Below, piece after piece: positions 1-11,633 of a stretch of 64,000 nt of DNA. Within the stretch, counting starts at the first letter, position 1, and each line of letters starts with the position of its first letter. The stretch spans positions 2,418,001 through 2,482,000 of the forward strand of contig JAEBUN010000003.1 in assembly GCA_023014365.1 (NCBI GenBank). Reading direction: 5' to 3'. The stretch is from Lepiota brunneoincarnata (taxonomy: Eukaryota > Basidiomycota > Agaricomycetes > Agaricales > Agaricaceae). The notes under the pieces are model-generated. The model did not search any database. It was not told the DNA's origin and saw nothing but the letters and a program-made list of their open reading frames with translations. The translations under genes were made by a program, and so were the position numbers.

Positions 1-1547
1 ACAGAGTTTATTGAGAAAGTGTCCTTCTGGGAGTGAGAGTATGAAATGTCCTTCTGAGTTCTGAAATGTGCAGGGGCACATCAATCAACAGTGTTCCTTT
101 TTAACAATCCTGGAATGGACGCATCTCCAGATCCTTGGTAGCGCAGAGTGGAGTTCTTGTTGGAGTTCAGGATCAAGATCATTGACCATTTGGCACATCT
201 GAGATGTGACTTCTGCGATGGCAAGGGAGTACTTGCATTGTGGTTATTGTTGGGCATTCCGGTTTGGGAATCCAGGACAAGTGTTTTGTTGTCCAGGGAA
301 AGGACAATTGGGGTTTCTTGCAGGGCAAGGGGGATTGGTATGCATTCCTGGGAAGCATCTGGCTGGCGGTGGTTGTGGGCATTTACTGACCCAGTAGTCT
401 TTAGCTCCACATCAGAAGCATTCCTGGTTCTGATATGATTTCATTTGTTGTCCAGTGACAACGGCATCTAATTCCAATGGTTCTTGAGTGGAGTCTTCTT
501 TGGCATATTCCAGTTGTGGAATTTTGGGGTAAGAATCTTCAAATCCTTCTTCTACTGTGACATGGTCTATTTCCATGGTGTGTGGGTCTCGTGGGGTGAA
601 ACGTGGAGCATTGCTCCTTTGGTAAAATTGTGCATAGGGCATGTTGTTGTTTGGATGGTTCAATCCACAGTTGGGTTGGTATTGGTTCCTTTGAGGGAAT
701 GTGTTTTTGGGTGTGCCATACAGGGCATTGATTCTGTGGAAGTTGTCATTGAGTTTGTTGGCTTGGGTATACCAAGTGGTGATGGTTGTCGGAGGGTTCT
801 CTGATTTGTTGATCTTCATTGTGATATAGCAATTGATTGCTTTGCGATAGAGATTGATCAGGGTGCGATCTTCGTTAAGTCTGGACTGACAGACAAGCTC
901 CTTGAACTGAGCATTGAACTCAGTCATTGGTTTACCTGCTTGGTGCAGGACTTGAAGTCTGGTATGCATGTACGCATGTTTGTCTGCTGGGGTGAAGTTG
1001 GCTCTAAGCCGGGCAGTGAAATCGTCCCATGACTCCATGGCTATGGGTTGTCCTTGTTGGGTTTGGGCATTCCTCTCATGGAGGTATTGTCTGGCCCAGG
1101 CTTGGGCATCTCCTGATTGCATCGTTGAGAGGACAAATAGGGTTCTGGCAAGGTCAGTGTTGTAGGTAGTTGTATTAGCAAGTATGTAAACTTCACATTG
1201 GAAGATCCAATCTTCGAAGAGTCTTCTAGTTCCATTGAAGGTGATGGGTTTGAGGAGACCTAACTCCTTTGGGGTATGTGTGGCAGCCATTATTTGTAAT
1301 TGTCCAGGTGGCAGTGGCAGTGGTCTTGGTGGTTGCACTGGTTGTACAGGTGGTGCCAGTAGGGCTAAGGGTTGTACTGGTGTGGGTAATGTGGGTGGTT
1401 GAGGATCAGGGTCTGATTGGTTGTCGTTGGTGATGTAGATGTCTGAATCATTGTCTACTGGGGGAGTTCTTCCTTGATTTACTGTGTATTCGTGGTGTGT
1501 GAGTAGATTTTCTTCTGATTGGGAAAGTTCTCTTGGTTGTTTGAGGG
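1..1547 (-). pseudogene. Gag of retrotransposon A, copy 1 (interrupted)
   Basis: Structural capsid-nucleocapsid protein of a Ty3/Gypsy element. From about 1547 down to 412 the frame is open for 386 codons: an acidic and proline-rich N-terminal part, then a retrotransposon Gag capsid-like domain containing the segments KPITFNGTRRLFEDWIFQ and MTEFNAQFKELV. At 412-414 a TGA stands where copy 2 (near 26280) has CGA (Arg), cutting the protein just inside the zinc knuckle. Past the stop, homology to copy 2 continues to position 1, so the rest of this copy lies left of the window. At 1547 it is cut by insertion of element B; the N-terminal coding part resumes at 9283. Confidence 0.88.
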
Positions 1548-1899
1548 TGTTACCATTTTCCCTTTTATGCACCTGCCCATCTATTTTTACTTATCACATG
1601 TCACCGCCCATTGTCAGTGCCCAGTTATATTTATTTATCACATGCCACCACCCATCTATAGTTAGTTCTTCTTTGGCTTGTGATTTCCATATGTCCGCAT
1701 GTGATTCTCTCTTTTATCACATGCCAGTCACCCCAGTAGTATATATAGACTTAAGCATTACTTGTAATCCTTAGCTTTGTCTTGTTATACACTGTATTTG
1801 TTCCTGCTCTTTGGCATCGCCTTAGACTTGCTCGCACTACTCAACGGTTAACTTGTCATTAATCACATTGAGCCTTGCAGACACCTAACCAGCGTAACA
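1548..1899 (+). repeat. 5' LTR of B (352 bp)
   Basis: Starts TGTTACCATTTTCCC and ends CCAGCGTAACA. The 3' partner at 8912-9282 matches closely apart from a short extra CTTTTACATGCCCG-like stretch near its start. Confidence 0.92.
1740..1783 (+). promoter_or_regulatory. B promoter: TATA box and inferred transcript start
   Basis: TATATATA lies at 1740-1747. About 30 nt downstream, TAGCTTTGTCTT (1772-1783) is the exact reverse complement of the bases just after the 5' LTR (1901-1912). In Tf1-type elements the RNA 5' end is the primer, so the transcript probably starts at about 1772. Confidence 0.75.
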
Positions 1900-1900
1900 A

Positions 1901-1912
1901 AAGACAAAGCTA
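1901..1912 (+). promoter_or_regulatory. Self-primer binding site of B
   Basis: AAGACAAAGCTA starts two bases after the LTR end and pairs over 12 nt with 1772-1783. There is no TGG start of the kind expected for a tRNA primer site. By analogy with Tf1, the RNA 5' end folds back to prime minus-strand DNA. Confidence 0.75.
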
Positions 1913-2579
1913 CTTGTTGCCTCTCTTCTCTCTTCTCACCCTCCTTGGTTTGCACAGTACCATTAACTGTGAGGTCTAGACAGAACCATAATCTGTTGAG
2001 AATCATCACTTGACTATTCAAGTGTCTGACATGGTTCTCACCCCGAAGAACTCCAGCTGTTGTTCTTCTGAACCTTCACACCCCAGCATCTCTATAAGTT
2101 CTCGGATTCCTCGTTCATCTTGTCAAACGTCTTAGTGGATCTTAAATTCTTGGAGGTTCCTCTTTACCAGAAAAGACATTGTTGCCCAACACAGGTAGTT
2201 ATTTCAAAAGCCAGGACAGACCATCCTAACCCTTGCATCTCCCAAACTGGTTCTGGATCTCCAGGACCCTCTCAACCATCTATTACCCCACATGCCGCCC
2301 CATCTACTCCTCGCCCTACTTCTTCTTTTTGCATTCCTTCATCTTCTCCTGAGTCCAACCAACCTGTATATGCAACCCCGCCCAAACCAGTGGATACCAC
2401 CCTTCAGGTAGCCACCCAGATTACCGAACTGTCACCTGTTGAACCACCTCAACTCCCCTTTGGTCTACTAGAAGCAACCACAAGCACAGGAGGTCCCCTA
2501 CATTTTCCTATCTGACAGATTGAACCTGGACAGTACCAACTTCCCCAAAACCTTCAACCATTCCCACCACCTTCCCCTC

Positions 2580-3637
2580 CCTCTGAACCCATGTCTGAAA
2601 CTATGGGAGACCCACCATCTGGACCACCTGGAGGACCACCAGGACCACCTGGACCACTGCAGGGTCCACCCTGTCTACCATCACCACAACCACCACACAA
2701 CGCTACAAAGAATTATCATTCGAGAAACTGACACCGTTTGACAGCAACCACAAGAACTTCCAGGAATTCATTAACTCCGTAGCACTCTACCTTTATGGTA
2801 ACACTGACATCTACAACACCGATGACAAGAAGATCGTATTCTTCTTGTCCCTGCTTAAAACTGGAGAAGCCAGCAACTGGACGAACCAATACTTTCAGTC
2901 AAAACAAGTCTGGGGAGAATTCACCCCTGGATCATACGACGAACTCATCGAAGAATTCACTGAAGCATTCTCACCTGTCGACATCCCTTCCCAGGCATTC
3001 CACAATCTCAATACCCTTCGTCAAGGATCCCGTAACATCAAAGACATCATTGCAGAGTTCAAGACTCTTGTCCACCATTCAGGACTCACTGAAAATTGCA
3101 CCCTCATAGAAAAATTCCAAAATGTTATCAACCGGAACCTCGCTTACAAGATTCTTACTGATCCGAACCCACCCAACACCATAAACGAATGGTACCGCTG
3201 CGCTATTCAGATTGATCACAACTGGCGTACTGCCTCCACAACCCTCGGACTGTGTCCAGGATTTCGTCCACACCCCGCTCCCGCCAATAACTACCAATGT
3301 ACACAACAACCGTATCGCCGAATAACAACAGCAATCGTCCTACACTGGACCGAACCGCCACTACCAATTCCACCCATCATGTGATCCAAATGCTATGGAG
3401 ATCGACAACATGTACCTTAATGAAGGTCATGAATATTACCCTTCTTTTAATATCCCCGGTGATCCACACCCCGATCAAGAAGAAATCAAAGAAGACCAAC
3501 TGGATCATTTCCCCCACAATAACGACATCAATATCAATGCCGTCTTTACACCCAAAGAGAAATACGCCTATGAGAAAGGCTTGTGTTTCCGTTGCTTCAA
3601 ACCTGGCCATATCTCCCACATTTGCCCCAACAGTTGA
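2580..3637 (+). pseudogene. Gag of B
   Basis: A Gly-Pro-rich stretch (about 2600-2660) is followed in shifting frames by the capsid region (KLTPFDSNHKNFQEF, then TGEASNWTNQYF, open from 2845 to 3384) and by a nucleocapsid region (3395-3637) with a CCHC zinc knuckle CFRCFKPGHISHIC. At least two frameshifts and a TGA directly after the knuckle (NS-stop-EQKD) separate it from the protease. The 220 bases after the LTR (1913-2119) form the leader; a proline/serine-rich reading frame at 2120-2515 is probably the Gag N-terminus. Confidence 0.82.
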
Positions 3638-4085
3638 GAACAAAAAGATGTCCCACTTATCGCCCTCCTTGACTCTGGAGCTCAAGGAAATTTCATATCT
3701 GACAACTTCATCACTGAACATCGTTTATGGAAGCAAGCACTTCCCCAAGCAATCAACACATGTAACTTTGATGGATCAAACAACTTGAACAGAATGATTA
3801 CTCATTATTCTACTTTCTGCACAATAATTGATGGTCAATTAACTTCCATCACTGCCTATGTTACAGCAACAGGATCAAAACCAATGGTCCTTGGTTTCCT
3901 GTGGCTTAATGAAGTCAACCCAAAAATCGATTGGAAACGCCGTACGTTCCAATGGAGAAAAGAGAAGAAGCGCAACCACCACCCTGAATATTTGACAAAC
4001 AACAACCATCTGATCAATATTGCCACCCTTGCTATGGACCAATTAAATGCATTCGACCCTGAAGGAAAGTTTTCCTATACCCCAC
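3638..4085 (+). pseudogene. Pol N-terminus of B: aspartic protease, cut by a solo LTR
   Basis: Retropepsin that would process the Gag-Pol polyprotein. The active-site segment LLDSGAQGNFISD is readable near 3665, followed by a protease body (SITAYVTATGSKPMVLGFLWL) shared with element A's protease. The reading frame runs FSYTP into the solo LTR at 4086 and continues as HEPIYEPLLNEDYEEF from 5394. Broken by frameshift and insertion. Confidence 0.82.
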
Positions 4086-5393
4086 TGAAAAGGTAGAAAC
4101 TTTCGTAGGTTTTAATATAGATAGTGGGCTTGTTTTCACTAAGCTTAGCTGCAATTCGATAAGCTTAAGCTAATACAAGTGGAATGAGATAGATAATGAA
4201 CAGTTTCGTCTTTTAGGGTGTTCTGGGGGTGTGTTCTGACAGCGAAATTCAAGAGAGTAGTGTTTTTAGAGGTTAACGAACAGCCATTGAAGTTATCTTA
4301 GCCGTACGGTGCAACAATGAAAGGACAATCCCTGCCAATTCAAAGCGCTGGGTCTCTGGTCTCTGGTCTCTGGTCTCTGAACTCTGGTCTCTGTCTCTGT
4401 CTCTGTCTCTAGCACTCTGGAACTCTAAACTCTGAACTCTGGTCTCTGTCTCTGTCTCTGGGTTTGGTCGATGACCGAAGAAATCACACTTAACGATGCA
4501 CACTAAATAGCCTTCTGAAACCGTTCTTGATCATGGCTTGCAGACTTGCATGTGGAAGTGGGGGTGAGACCTCTTGCTTCTTCACGAACAAGTGCGACCT
4601 GTATTTATATTGTTTAGATACATATGAGAGATAGTAAATATGAAATAGAAAACAATAAGCTTAATTGTTACAGGCACTGTAGAACATTTTTGGAAGGTTC
4701 GGCAGCATTTCTACCTCACCCTGGGTTATGGGTTTTTCTCTGATTAACGAATGGCAATCCAGCCAGACGTGTTCCGTGCTCGTCTGCATTATTCTGCGTC
4801 CACGCAAGCGCGTTAAGTTTCCTGGATCAATTATGATCGGAATGTATAGTAGGATGGACAATCCCTTGATCCGTTGTAATTAATCTCAGTTAAGCAGTAT
4901 GCCGAAGTGCTGGGACCCTACAAAGCACTCGTTAATTAGGAGTCTTTGATATTTCTAGGGTTTTGGGCATCGGGTATTGCCTCCCGAACATTGGACGTTC
5001 CGTTCCGTGGTCCGGTCATCATTATTGAACTTGCTATAGACGTAATACACCTGCGACAGCCGCTAGGTACATTCTTTTATGTTCAAATACATTCAGGTTC
5101 ATCAGAAAACTGCTTGTAAGATCCCTTGATGCAACCGGGGTATACTTGATAGGCTATGTAGAGTCCTGAATCCCTCCGGAGAGCATTCTGATAGCTTGGT
5201 TCACTAAGCTTAGTGATAATGAGCTGGTTTGAACACTTCCGAGGCTCGAATATCCTCAGTTCGGTCAAACTGGCTACTACAGGATATAGTACCAATCCTC
5301 TATAGAGTTCTTTAATGATATAGCCAATGATTCTATGTAGAGAATCGTTCCAGAGTACGGAATTCATGTATAGGCGTGAAATCAGGCGTATCA
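4086..5393 (-). repeat. Solo LTR of element C inside B (1308 bp)
   Basis: Reverse complement of the C LTRs at 27368-28674 and 48100-49389. Its plus-strand ends are TGAAAAGG and GCGTATCA. Flanks are CCAC (4082-4085) and CCGC (5394-5397), a 4-bp duplication with one CpG transition. It carries TAAGCTTA at 4140, 4160, 4656 and 5205, the last inside the 16-bp palindrome TCACTAAGCTTAGTGA, and a CAGAGA-type simple repeat (about 4345-4470). No internal region remains, so it arose by LTR-LTR recombination. Confidence 0.93.
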
Positions 5394-7500
5394 CCGCATG
5401 AACCAATCTATGAACCTCTCCTCAATGAGGACTACGAAGAGTTCTCTCTAGAGTCTGAGATGCGTCAGATCATTAGTACACCTGTTGAACTCACTCATGT
5501 TGAGCTTGAGATCAACCAAACTAGCCAGGCTACCAAACTTGCAATTAAGCACGGAGACAAAAAGGTTGATGACCCTGCCATTAAAGTTCCCCACTGATTC
5601 CACCGATGGTTGAGTCGTTTCAGCAAGAAGGCTGCTGAACGATTCCCTCCCCAATGATCTTATGACCACACTATCGAATTAAAACCCAAATTCAAACCCA
5701 TCGCAATGAAAGCTTACAAGCTTTCTCCGAATCAGGACAACTCTTTGAAAGAGTTCATTTCCAATAACCTTTGCAAAGGATATATCTGCCCGTCAAAACC
5801 CCCGATGGCCTCCCCATTCTCCTTTGTCGACAAGAAGGATGGCTTGCTCTGCCCATGTCAAGATTACTGCTATGTCAATAAACATATGGTCAAAAACACA
5901 TACCAAATCCTGATGGTTACCAAAATTATGGATAAGCTCAAAGGAGCCCGTATATTCTCCAAACTTGATGTCTGTGCCAGATACAACAACATTTGTATCA
6001 AGAAAGGAGATGAATGGAAAGGTGCATTCAACACCCCGCTTGGACTATTTGAACTGACCATCATGTTCTTCGGAATGTGTAACTCCCCTGTGACCTTCCA
6101 GGCATTCATGGACAACATCTTAGCGTCCCTGATCCATAAAGGAGGAATTGTCATTTATATGGACAATATACTCATCTTTGCTCGTGACCAAGAAGAACAC
6201 GACTGCATTATGGAAGAAGTTCTTCGAGTGTTTGGCCCTGAACAACATCTATCTCAAGACCTGGAAGACCTTGAACTCCACCGACATATCATATGGAAAT
6301 ATCATAATTCCCCCACTGCAGGTCACCCTGGTATTGATACGACCCTTCATGCATTAGAGCGTGATTTCTATTGGCTTGGTATGGCCAGTTTCACACATGA
6401 TTATGTCAAAGGATGCACCAACTGTCAACAGTTCAAGATTAACCGACACCCTGCCAAGCCTGCCTTTACCCCTATCACGGCACCTGAATCGAACTGCCTG
6501 TTTGCTCATATCACAATAGATCTCATCACCGACCTCCCTCCTTCCACTGGTTTCGACTCAATTCTGTCCATTGTGGACCATGGACTCTTGAAGGGGGTAA
6601 TTCTCACTGCTACCAACAAAACCGCAACTGCCGACAACATTGCCAACATAATTCTAAATAAAGTCTACCCACACTATGGCCTACCTGAATGTATCATATC
6701 CAACCACGACCCACACTTCACCATGCATTCGTTCCAGAAACTGTTGGAATGACTCGAAATAACACCTGCAATGACCACAGCCTATCACCCTGAAGCAGAT
6801 GGAGCAACCAAACATTCTCATCAGGAGACCCAAGCGTATCTTTCCATTTTCTGCTCGCATCACCCCAAAAATTGGTCACAAGCCCTACCTGCTTCTCGAA
6901 TTTGCATACAATAGCCGGCTGCACGCCTTATGAAAACAAACACTGTTCGAAATCATTATGGGAATACAACCAAAAGCACTTCCCACTGTCCTCCTTGAAA
7001 CCGAATCTCCCACTGTCAACAACCACATGGAACTAATTGACTTATACCGCTGAAACACTAAAACCGCACACAAAACTGCAATGAAACACATGGAAAACTG
7101 ATGACAATCAAAGTTTACCCCATTCCATGAGAATCAAATGGTTTGGCTCGATGCCCGGAACTTAAATACCCTGTATGTCATGCGCAACATGGCCCCCAAA
7201 CGTCTCAGACCATTCTGTATCCTCAAGTGTTTATCCCCTGTTTCATATCAACTCAAACTCCCTAAATGTTGGAAAATCCACCCTGTGTTCCATACCCAAC
7301 TCCTCATGCCGTATACTGAAACTGAAACATATGGACCCAACTATGTCCGACCCCCACCTCTAACTGTTGAAGGCAAAGAAGTGTACAAAATTGAAGCTAT
7401 ATTAAACCACCAAAAACGATGAAACCACCTCGAATACCTAGTCAAATGGCTCAGATGGCCCAAATCCTGAAAATACCTGGGAACCCAAATCTCACTTTAA
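5394..7500 (+). pseudogene. Pol of B: RT fused to integrase by deletion, then chromodomain
   Basis: The RT fingers and palm are open from 5706 (SKPPMASPFSFVDKKDG, KLDVCARYNN, FGMCNSPVTFQ), but the catalytic box reads YMDN instead of YMDD. At about 6240 the RT jumps directly into integrase zinc-finger sequence (AGHPGIDTTLHALERDFYW, then CTNCQQ): the thumb, connection and RNase H domains present in element A (24007-24717) are absent. The integrase core follows (HITIDLITDLP, ISNHDPHF) with TGA stops from 6750 on, then a GPY/F-like segment and a chromodomain (YKIEAILNH, LEYLVKWLRW, about 7380-7470). Clearly nonfunctional. Confidence 0.87.
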
Positions 7501-7559
7501 ATTGGTACCCAATGAAATCAGACCCAAAACTCTGGATGGAAAAGTTATCCCTGAAATGC

Positions 7560-8822
7560 AAGATGAAGGAGATGCAGTAGCATTCCTGATGGAGTACAAA
7601 TGACTCAAAGGACTCAACTGAAACGATGAAAACACGCCTGTTATTTGTTCTCTTAAAGCCACAAAGAAACCATGCCATTCTCGCCACCACCCCTACCATA
7701 AATAAAACCACACCACCTCACATAACAATCACAATGCCCTCTTCTGTCTGTTCACTCCCATCCGAATCCACTCTTATATCTACCCCACCTATGTTAGATG
7801 GGACCACCAGATCCTCGTCCACACAACCCTGACTCCAACTGCATCCTTTACCAATTCCTCGTCAAGAGCACCCTTAACACCACTGAAGACACACCACCCC
7901 CGCGCCATGTACCATGACAGACCACTCCCCCCAGTCCCATTCCACCTGTCACTGAAACGCCAACCGCCATCCCCGCTCCCCCACTTGTCACTACTGTTAG
8001 CAACTATATTAACAAAGTCAACAGTGCCTCTACCCTTGTCTTTTTGCTTCTTATCACACCAATGCCAGCAGTATCAACAGAAGTACATGATGGCTTCTTC
8101 CAACTTCGCGAAAATCTCCTATGCTTCCGGGGTCTTGAACAAAGTGTCAAAAGAGTCAAAGAGGCAAATCAAAATACGTTCAACCACCTGTGGTCCGACC
8201 CCACCTTCCTGCCGAATCTTCACTGAACATTGCAGCTCCACATAGTATACAGATTGCACTCACAATCTCTAGTCCAATTCAACCTACGCTGACTGACAGA
8301 CCAGCCCAACGAATTCCTGTTCACTCCACCCACCGACGAGTTTGACCTGAACAACCTCCAAGTCCTATTACCCTGCCTGTTATCATACCCCCCACCTCTG
8401 CACCACCACCCCAAACTTGACAACAAACAGTGGATGACTTTACTCAATGAATGGAAGCCTGTCAACAGCAGGAAACCCACCCCCTACCCCAAAGACCTCC
8501 TCAACATCATACCACCCCCACCGTCACACCCCAAACTGCGACAACCCATTCATACGATGTTGGAAGAAATTGCTGTTTCAAGTGCCATCAAATTGGCCAC
8601 TGGGCACACAGCTGTCCTTCGTTACACCTGCCGCCACTGCAACCGCTCTGCACCAGGACACTACATGCAAACATGTCCCATCTATCACCAGAATCAGTGA
8701 AACGCCATGCTTGAAAGGACAGCGCAACGCTATCCCAACACCTTTGGATGAACGTATGATATTATTGGCGACGGCCAATACAATGACTATGACTACACCT
8801 ACGATGGCTATGGCTACGATTA
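7560..8822 (+). pseudogene. ORF3 of B: zinc-knuckle protein downstream of integrase
   Basis: A third sense reading frame between the chromodomain and the polypurine tract, broken by frameshifts and TGA codons. It has a Pro/Thr-rich N-terminal part, a helical middle (ENLLCFRGLEQSVKRVKEAN, 8110-8170), a CCHC knuckle CFKCHQIGHWAHSC (about 8570-8610), a second Cys/His module CRHCNRSAPGHYMQTC (8630-8680) and a terminal tyrosine/aspartate tail (YNDYDYTYDGYGYD, ending 8820). The two Cys/His modules are now in different frames. Element A has the same domain order at 20778-22214. Function unknown; nucleic-acid binding is likely. Confidence 0.65.
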
Positions 8823-8899
8823 GAAACAACTACTTCTGTGACCCACATCCTATGCCTGTACCCTGCCATCTTTTGGCTTCGAAACAGAGTTTGAAGATT

Positions 8900-8908
8900 A
8901 GAAGGGGG
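8900..8908 (+). promoter_or_regulatory. Polypurine tract of B
   Basis: AGAAGGGGG ends three bases before the 3' LTR (8912) and is the expected plus-strand DNA primer. Confidence 0.75.
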
Positions 8909-8911
8909 TAA

Positions 8912-9282
8912 TGTTACCATTTTCCCTTTTACATGCCCGCTTTCCCTTTTACGCGCCTGCCCATCTATTTTTACTTATCACATGTCACTGCCCATTGTCA
9001 GCACCCAGTTATATTTATTTATCACATGCCACTGCCCGTTATAGTTAGTTCTTCTTTGGCTTGTGATTTCCATATGTCCACATGTGATTCTCTCTTTTAT
9101 CACATGCCAGTCACCCCAGTAGTATATATAGACTTAAGCATCACTTGTAATCCTTAGCTTTGTCTTGTTATACACTGTATTTGTTCCTGCTCTTTGGCAT
9201 CACCTTAGACTTGCTCGCACTACTCAACAGTTAACTTGTCGTTAATCGCATTGAGCCTTGCAGACACCTAACCAGCATAACA
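8912..9282 (+). repeat. 3' LTR of B (371 bp)
   Basis: Matches the 5' LTR with scattered transitions and a short internal repeat of its TTTCCCTTTTA start. Ends CAGCATAACA, followed by AAGGG. Confidence 0.92.
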
Positions 9283-10014
9283 AAGGGCATATTTGAGTTT
9301 TTGAAGTTCAAAGTCATTTAATGGGTCTACTTTGGCATGATATTCTTTGGCTCATTTGCGTTTTCTTTCTTCTTGTTCATAGTGTTCTTTTAGTTCTTTT
9401 TCATGTTGTATTCTTTGTCATTCTGCTAGTTCTTCAGCAAAACTTGTTTGAGTGTGTGTAGATGTTGATGCACTTGGGGCAGGTGAGTTGAATGGAGATG
9501 GGGGATAGAATGGGGATGGTGTCTGAGTGGGGATAGGGTTTCTTCTGGGATCCAGGTTTTGGGTTCCTGTTCTGGAGATTCTACTTCTCAATTTGGGAGG
9601 AGGTGATGGAGTTTCTCAGGCCGAGAACTTCTTTGGAGGTGTGGTGGCAGTTGTCTAGCAATCAATTATCACTAGAAGAATAAAAAATTGAGTTGTGATG
9701 ATGGAGATTCCTGAATACAGGTTCCACAATCTGATGATGCAACAGTGGCAGGGGCACATGATGTGTTCAAGTTCTAGGGTGATTATTCAGTAGGCTGATG
9801 AGGGTGGCAGTGGGGGTAAAGACAAATATAAGTAGGTAAGCCAGATCCTCTGGTGGGGAGAGGTTGAGGGATGTAGCAATGGCTACACAGAGGGGCGGTT
9901 TTCTTTTGCACATTGTTTTGAACAACCAGAGTACCTTGATGCATTCAGTACATCGGTAAAGCAGAGCAGAGTAGAGGGTGAGCAAGAGATAAGCAGCAGA
10001 GTATCTTAGTGTTT
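9283..10014 (-). pseudogene. Leader and Gag N-terminus of A copy 1
   Basis: Continuation of A copy 1 beyond element B. Read on the minus strand from the LTR it holds the self-primer site (10002-10013, revcomp AACACTAAGATA), a small hydrophobic ORF (9767-9985, frameshifted here; see the intact copy at 49738-50064), then the charged Gag N-terminal region. Several stops are present. Confidence 0.75.
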
Positions 10015-10398
10015 TGTTACCCGGGTTAGGGGTTCCCTCTTGAGTAGCATGGAATTTGACACAGGATGTCTATACAGACTTGGTCCTGTCCTACTAAGCA
10101 TGACTTGGAGATGACGGAGCACTATAAGTCCAGCTGGTTATGGCAAAGAGGTATAGGAGGCAAGAACTTTATAACACTAAGATAAGGATACAAGGTATTG
10201 TACTGTATCCTTATATACCTCTAAGTGTGGCTGTACTCCTACTATAATAATCTGGACCAGAGTAACTATGAGTCAGAGATAAGGAACATGAGGCGTATAC
10301 TAAGAATAGTCCTTCTGATGCACACTACTGATGGTTTCATAGTGACATGGGAATGTAGATTAAAAATAACTGTCCTTCTGATAAAGCTTCTGATAACA
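10015..10398 (-). repeat. 5' LTR of A copy 1 (384 bp)
   Basis: On the plus strand it reads TGTTACCCGGG through TTCTGATAACA. It closely matches the LTRs at 20357-20739 and 50098-50480. To its right the sequence enters a Tnp2 transposase relic. Confidence 0.92.
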
Positions 10399-11633
10399 AA
10401 AGCTTTCAATGCAATCAGTCAATCACTATTCTTGCTTCATGCCTATCTTATTGTAGCATTTGGTGACATTCCAGCCATGGCCCTAATCATGCACATGAAA
10501 GGGCAGAATGGTATCAGCCCATGCTGTATCTGCAACATCAAAGGGATTCACTCACAATCTTGCACTTACTTGTCCCTCTTTGACAAGATAAGATCCCCAA
10601 AGCAAATCCTCTTCAATACAACCCATCTGATCTCCCCATTTGTACTCATGGAGAGCTTTTAGAGCAAGTGCATGCTGTAGAAATGGCCCTCAGTAACTCC
10701 ATACATAAAGAGCTCACCAAACAATATGGCATCAAAGGGATACCAATCCTCAGTACCATATCTTCGCTCTCATTCCCATCTTCATTCCCATTCAACTTCA
10801 TGCACCTCATTTGGGAAATTTTGATTCCCAACCTCATTCTGTTCTAGACTTGTGAATTCAAGGACCTAGATCACCAAGGCAAAGGTTATGTTATTGCAAC
10901 ACAAATCTGGAATGAAATTGGTGCAGCTACAGGCAGCATGTGGTGCAACAATCCCAGCAGCTTTTGGAGCTTCAGTACCCAACATTACGACTAAATGGTC
11001 GCAAATGACTGCCGAGATGTACACCATCTGGACACTCTATATTGCTCCAGTTGTGCTCTGTGGCAGGTTCACAAACACAAAGTACTATGACCATTTCATG
11101 CAGCTTGTCAAACTTTTGAAGCTCTGCTTGTTGTTCAAGCTCACAGAAGAGGAATTGAAACAGATTGATGAGGGTTTCAAGTCTTGGGTTCAGATGTATG
11201 AGAAGTGAGTATCTACCTTCTACATTATGCTCTTATACTTAAATCAATGCAGACTGTACTATCAAATGACCCTGTTCAACTCTCCGCTTGTCCTCTGACT
11301 CTCCATGCCCTTCTTCATATTACATGGGGTATCCAGATGGTGGGTCCTGTCTGGACGTATTGGGCATTTCCTATGGAGCGTCATTGCAATACTCTACTTC
11401 TATCAATCAGAAGTAGATGCCACCCTTACAAATCCATCAACACCTTTGTTACAGTGACTGCACAGCTAAATCAAATACAATTATTATATGATCTTTATGA
11501 TGCACTATCTTTGGATCCTGACAAGGAAACTGACAAAATTGTCCATGATTTATGTATGTTCAATTTGTCATCACATCATTATTGCTTATTTGCCTCTTGG
11601 AAACAGACCCACTTTACATGTTTTCTGCCCCAT
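10399..11633 (+). pseudogene. Tnp2-like (CACTA/EnSpm) transposase relic, first part
   Basis: Conceptual translation gives segments typical of the Tnp2 family common in Agaricomycetes: HAYLIVAFGDIPAMALIMHM with CCICNIKGIH (10440-10560), a helical stretch (open 10888-11208) and GPVWTYWAFPMERHCNTLL (11340-11400). This belongs to a cut-and-paste DNA transposon; no terminal repeats were found. It is broken by stops and frameshifts, by A copy 1 at its left end and by an F LTR at 11634. The relic continues at 13495 and about 14930. Confidence 0.75.

Larger units (their letters stand above)
1548..9282 (+). mobile_element. Retrotransposon B (Ty3/Gypsy chromovirus), complete but decayed
   Basis: Full LTR element of about 7.7 kb inserted in the gag of A copy 1. 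Both LTRs begin TGTTACC and end TAACA. The flanks are GAGGG (1543-1547) and AAGGG (9283-9287), a 5-bp target duplication with one G-to-A change, and joining them restores the uninterrupted A sequence seen near 49430. Order: 5' LTR, self-primer site, gag, protease, RT, integrase, chromodomain, ORF3, polypurine tract, 3' LTR. The RNase H region is missing and many in-frame TGA codons are present, so it cannot move by itself. A solo LTR of element C interrupts it at 4086-5393. Confidence 0.92.

Noticed and set aside
4273..4503. Short ORF of repeated Glu/Thr/Arg-Asp residues in the C LTR
   Set aside because: Translation of the CAGAGA simple repeat; unit numbers differ between LTRs.
1..9282. TGA decoded as Trp or Arg (alternative genetic code)
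   Set aside because: TGA sites match CGA or CAA in sister copies, and D pol, with 1221 codons, uses TGA only as its terminator. CpG decay explains the pattern.
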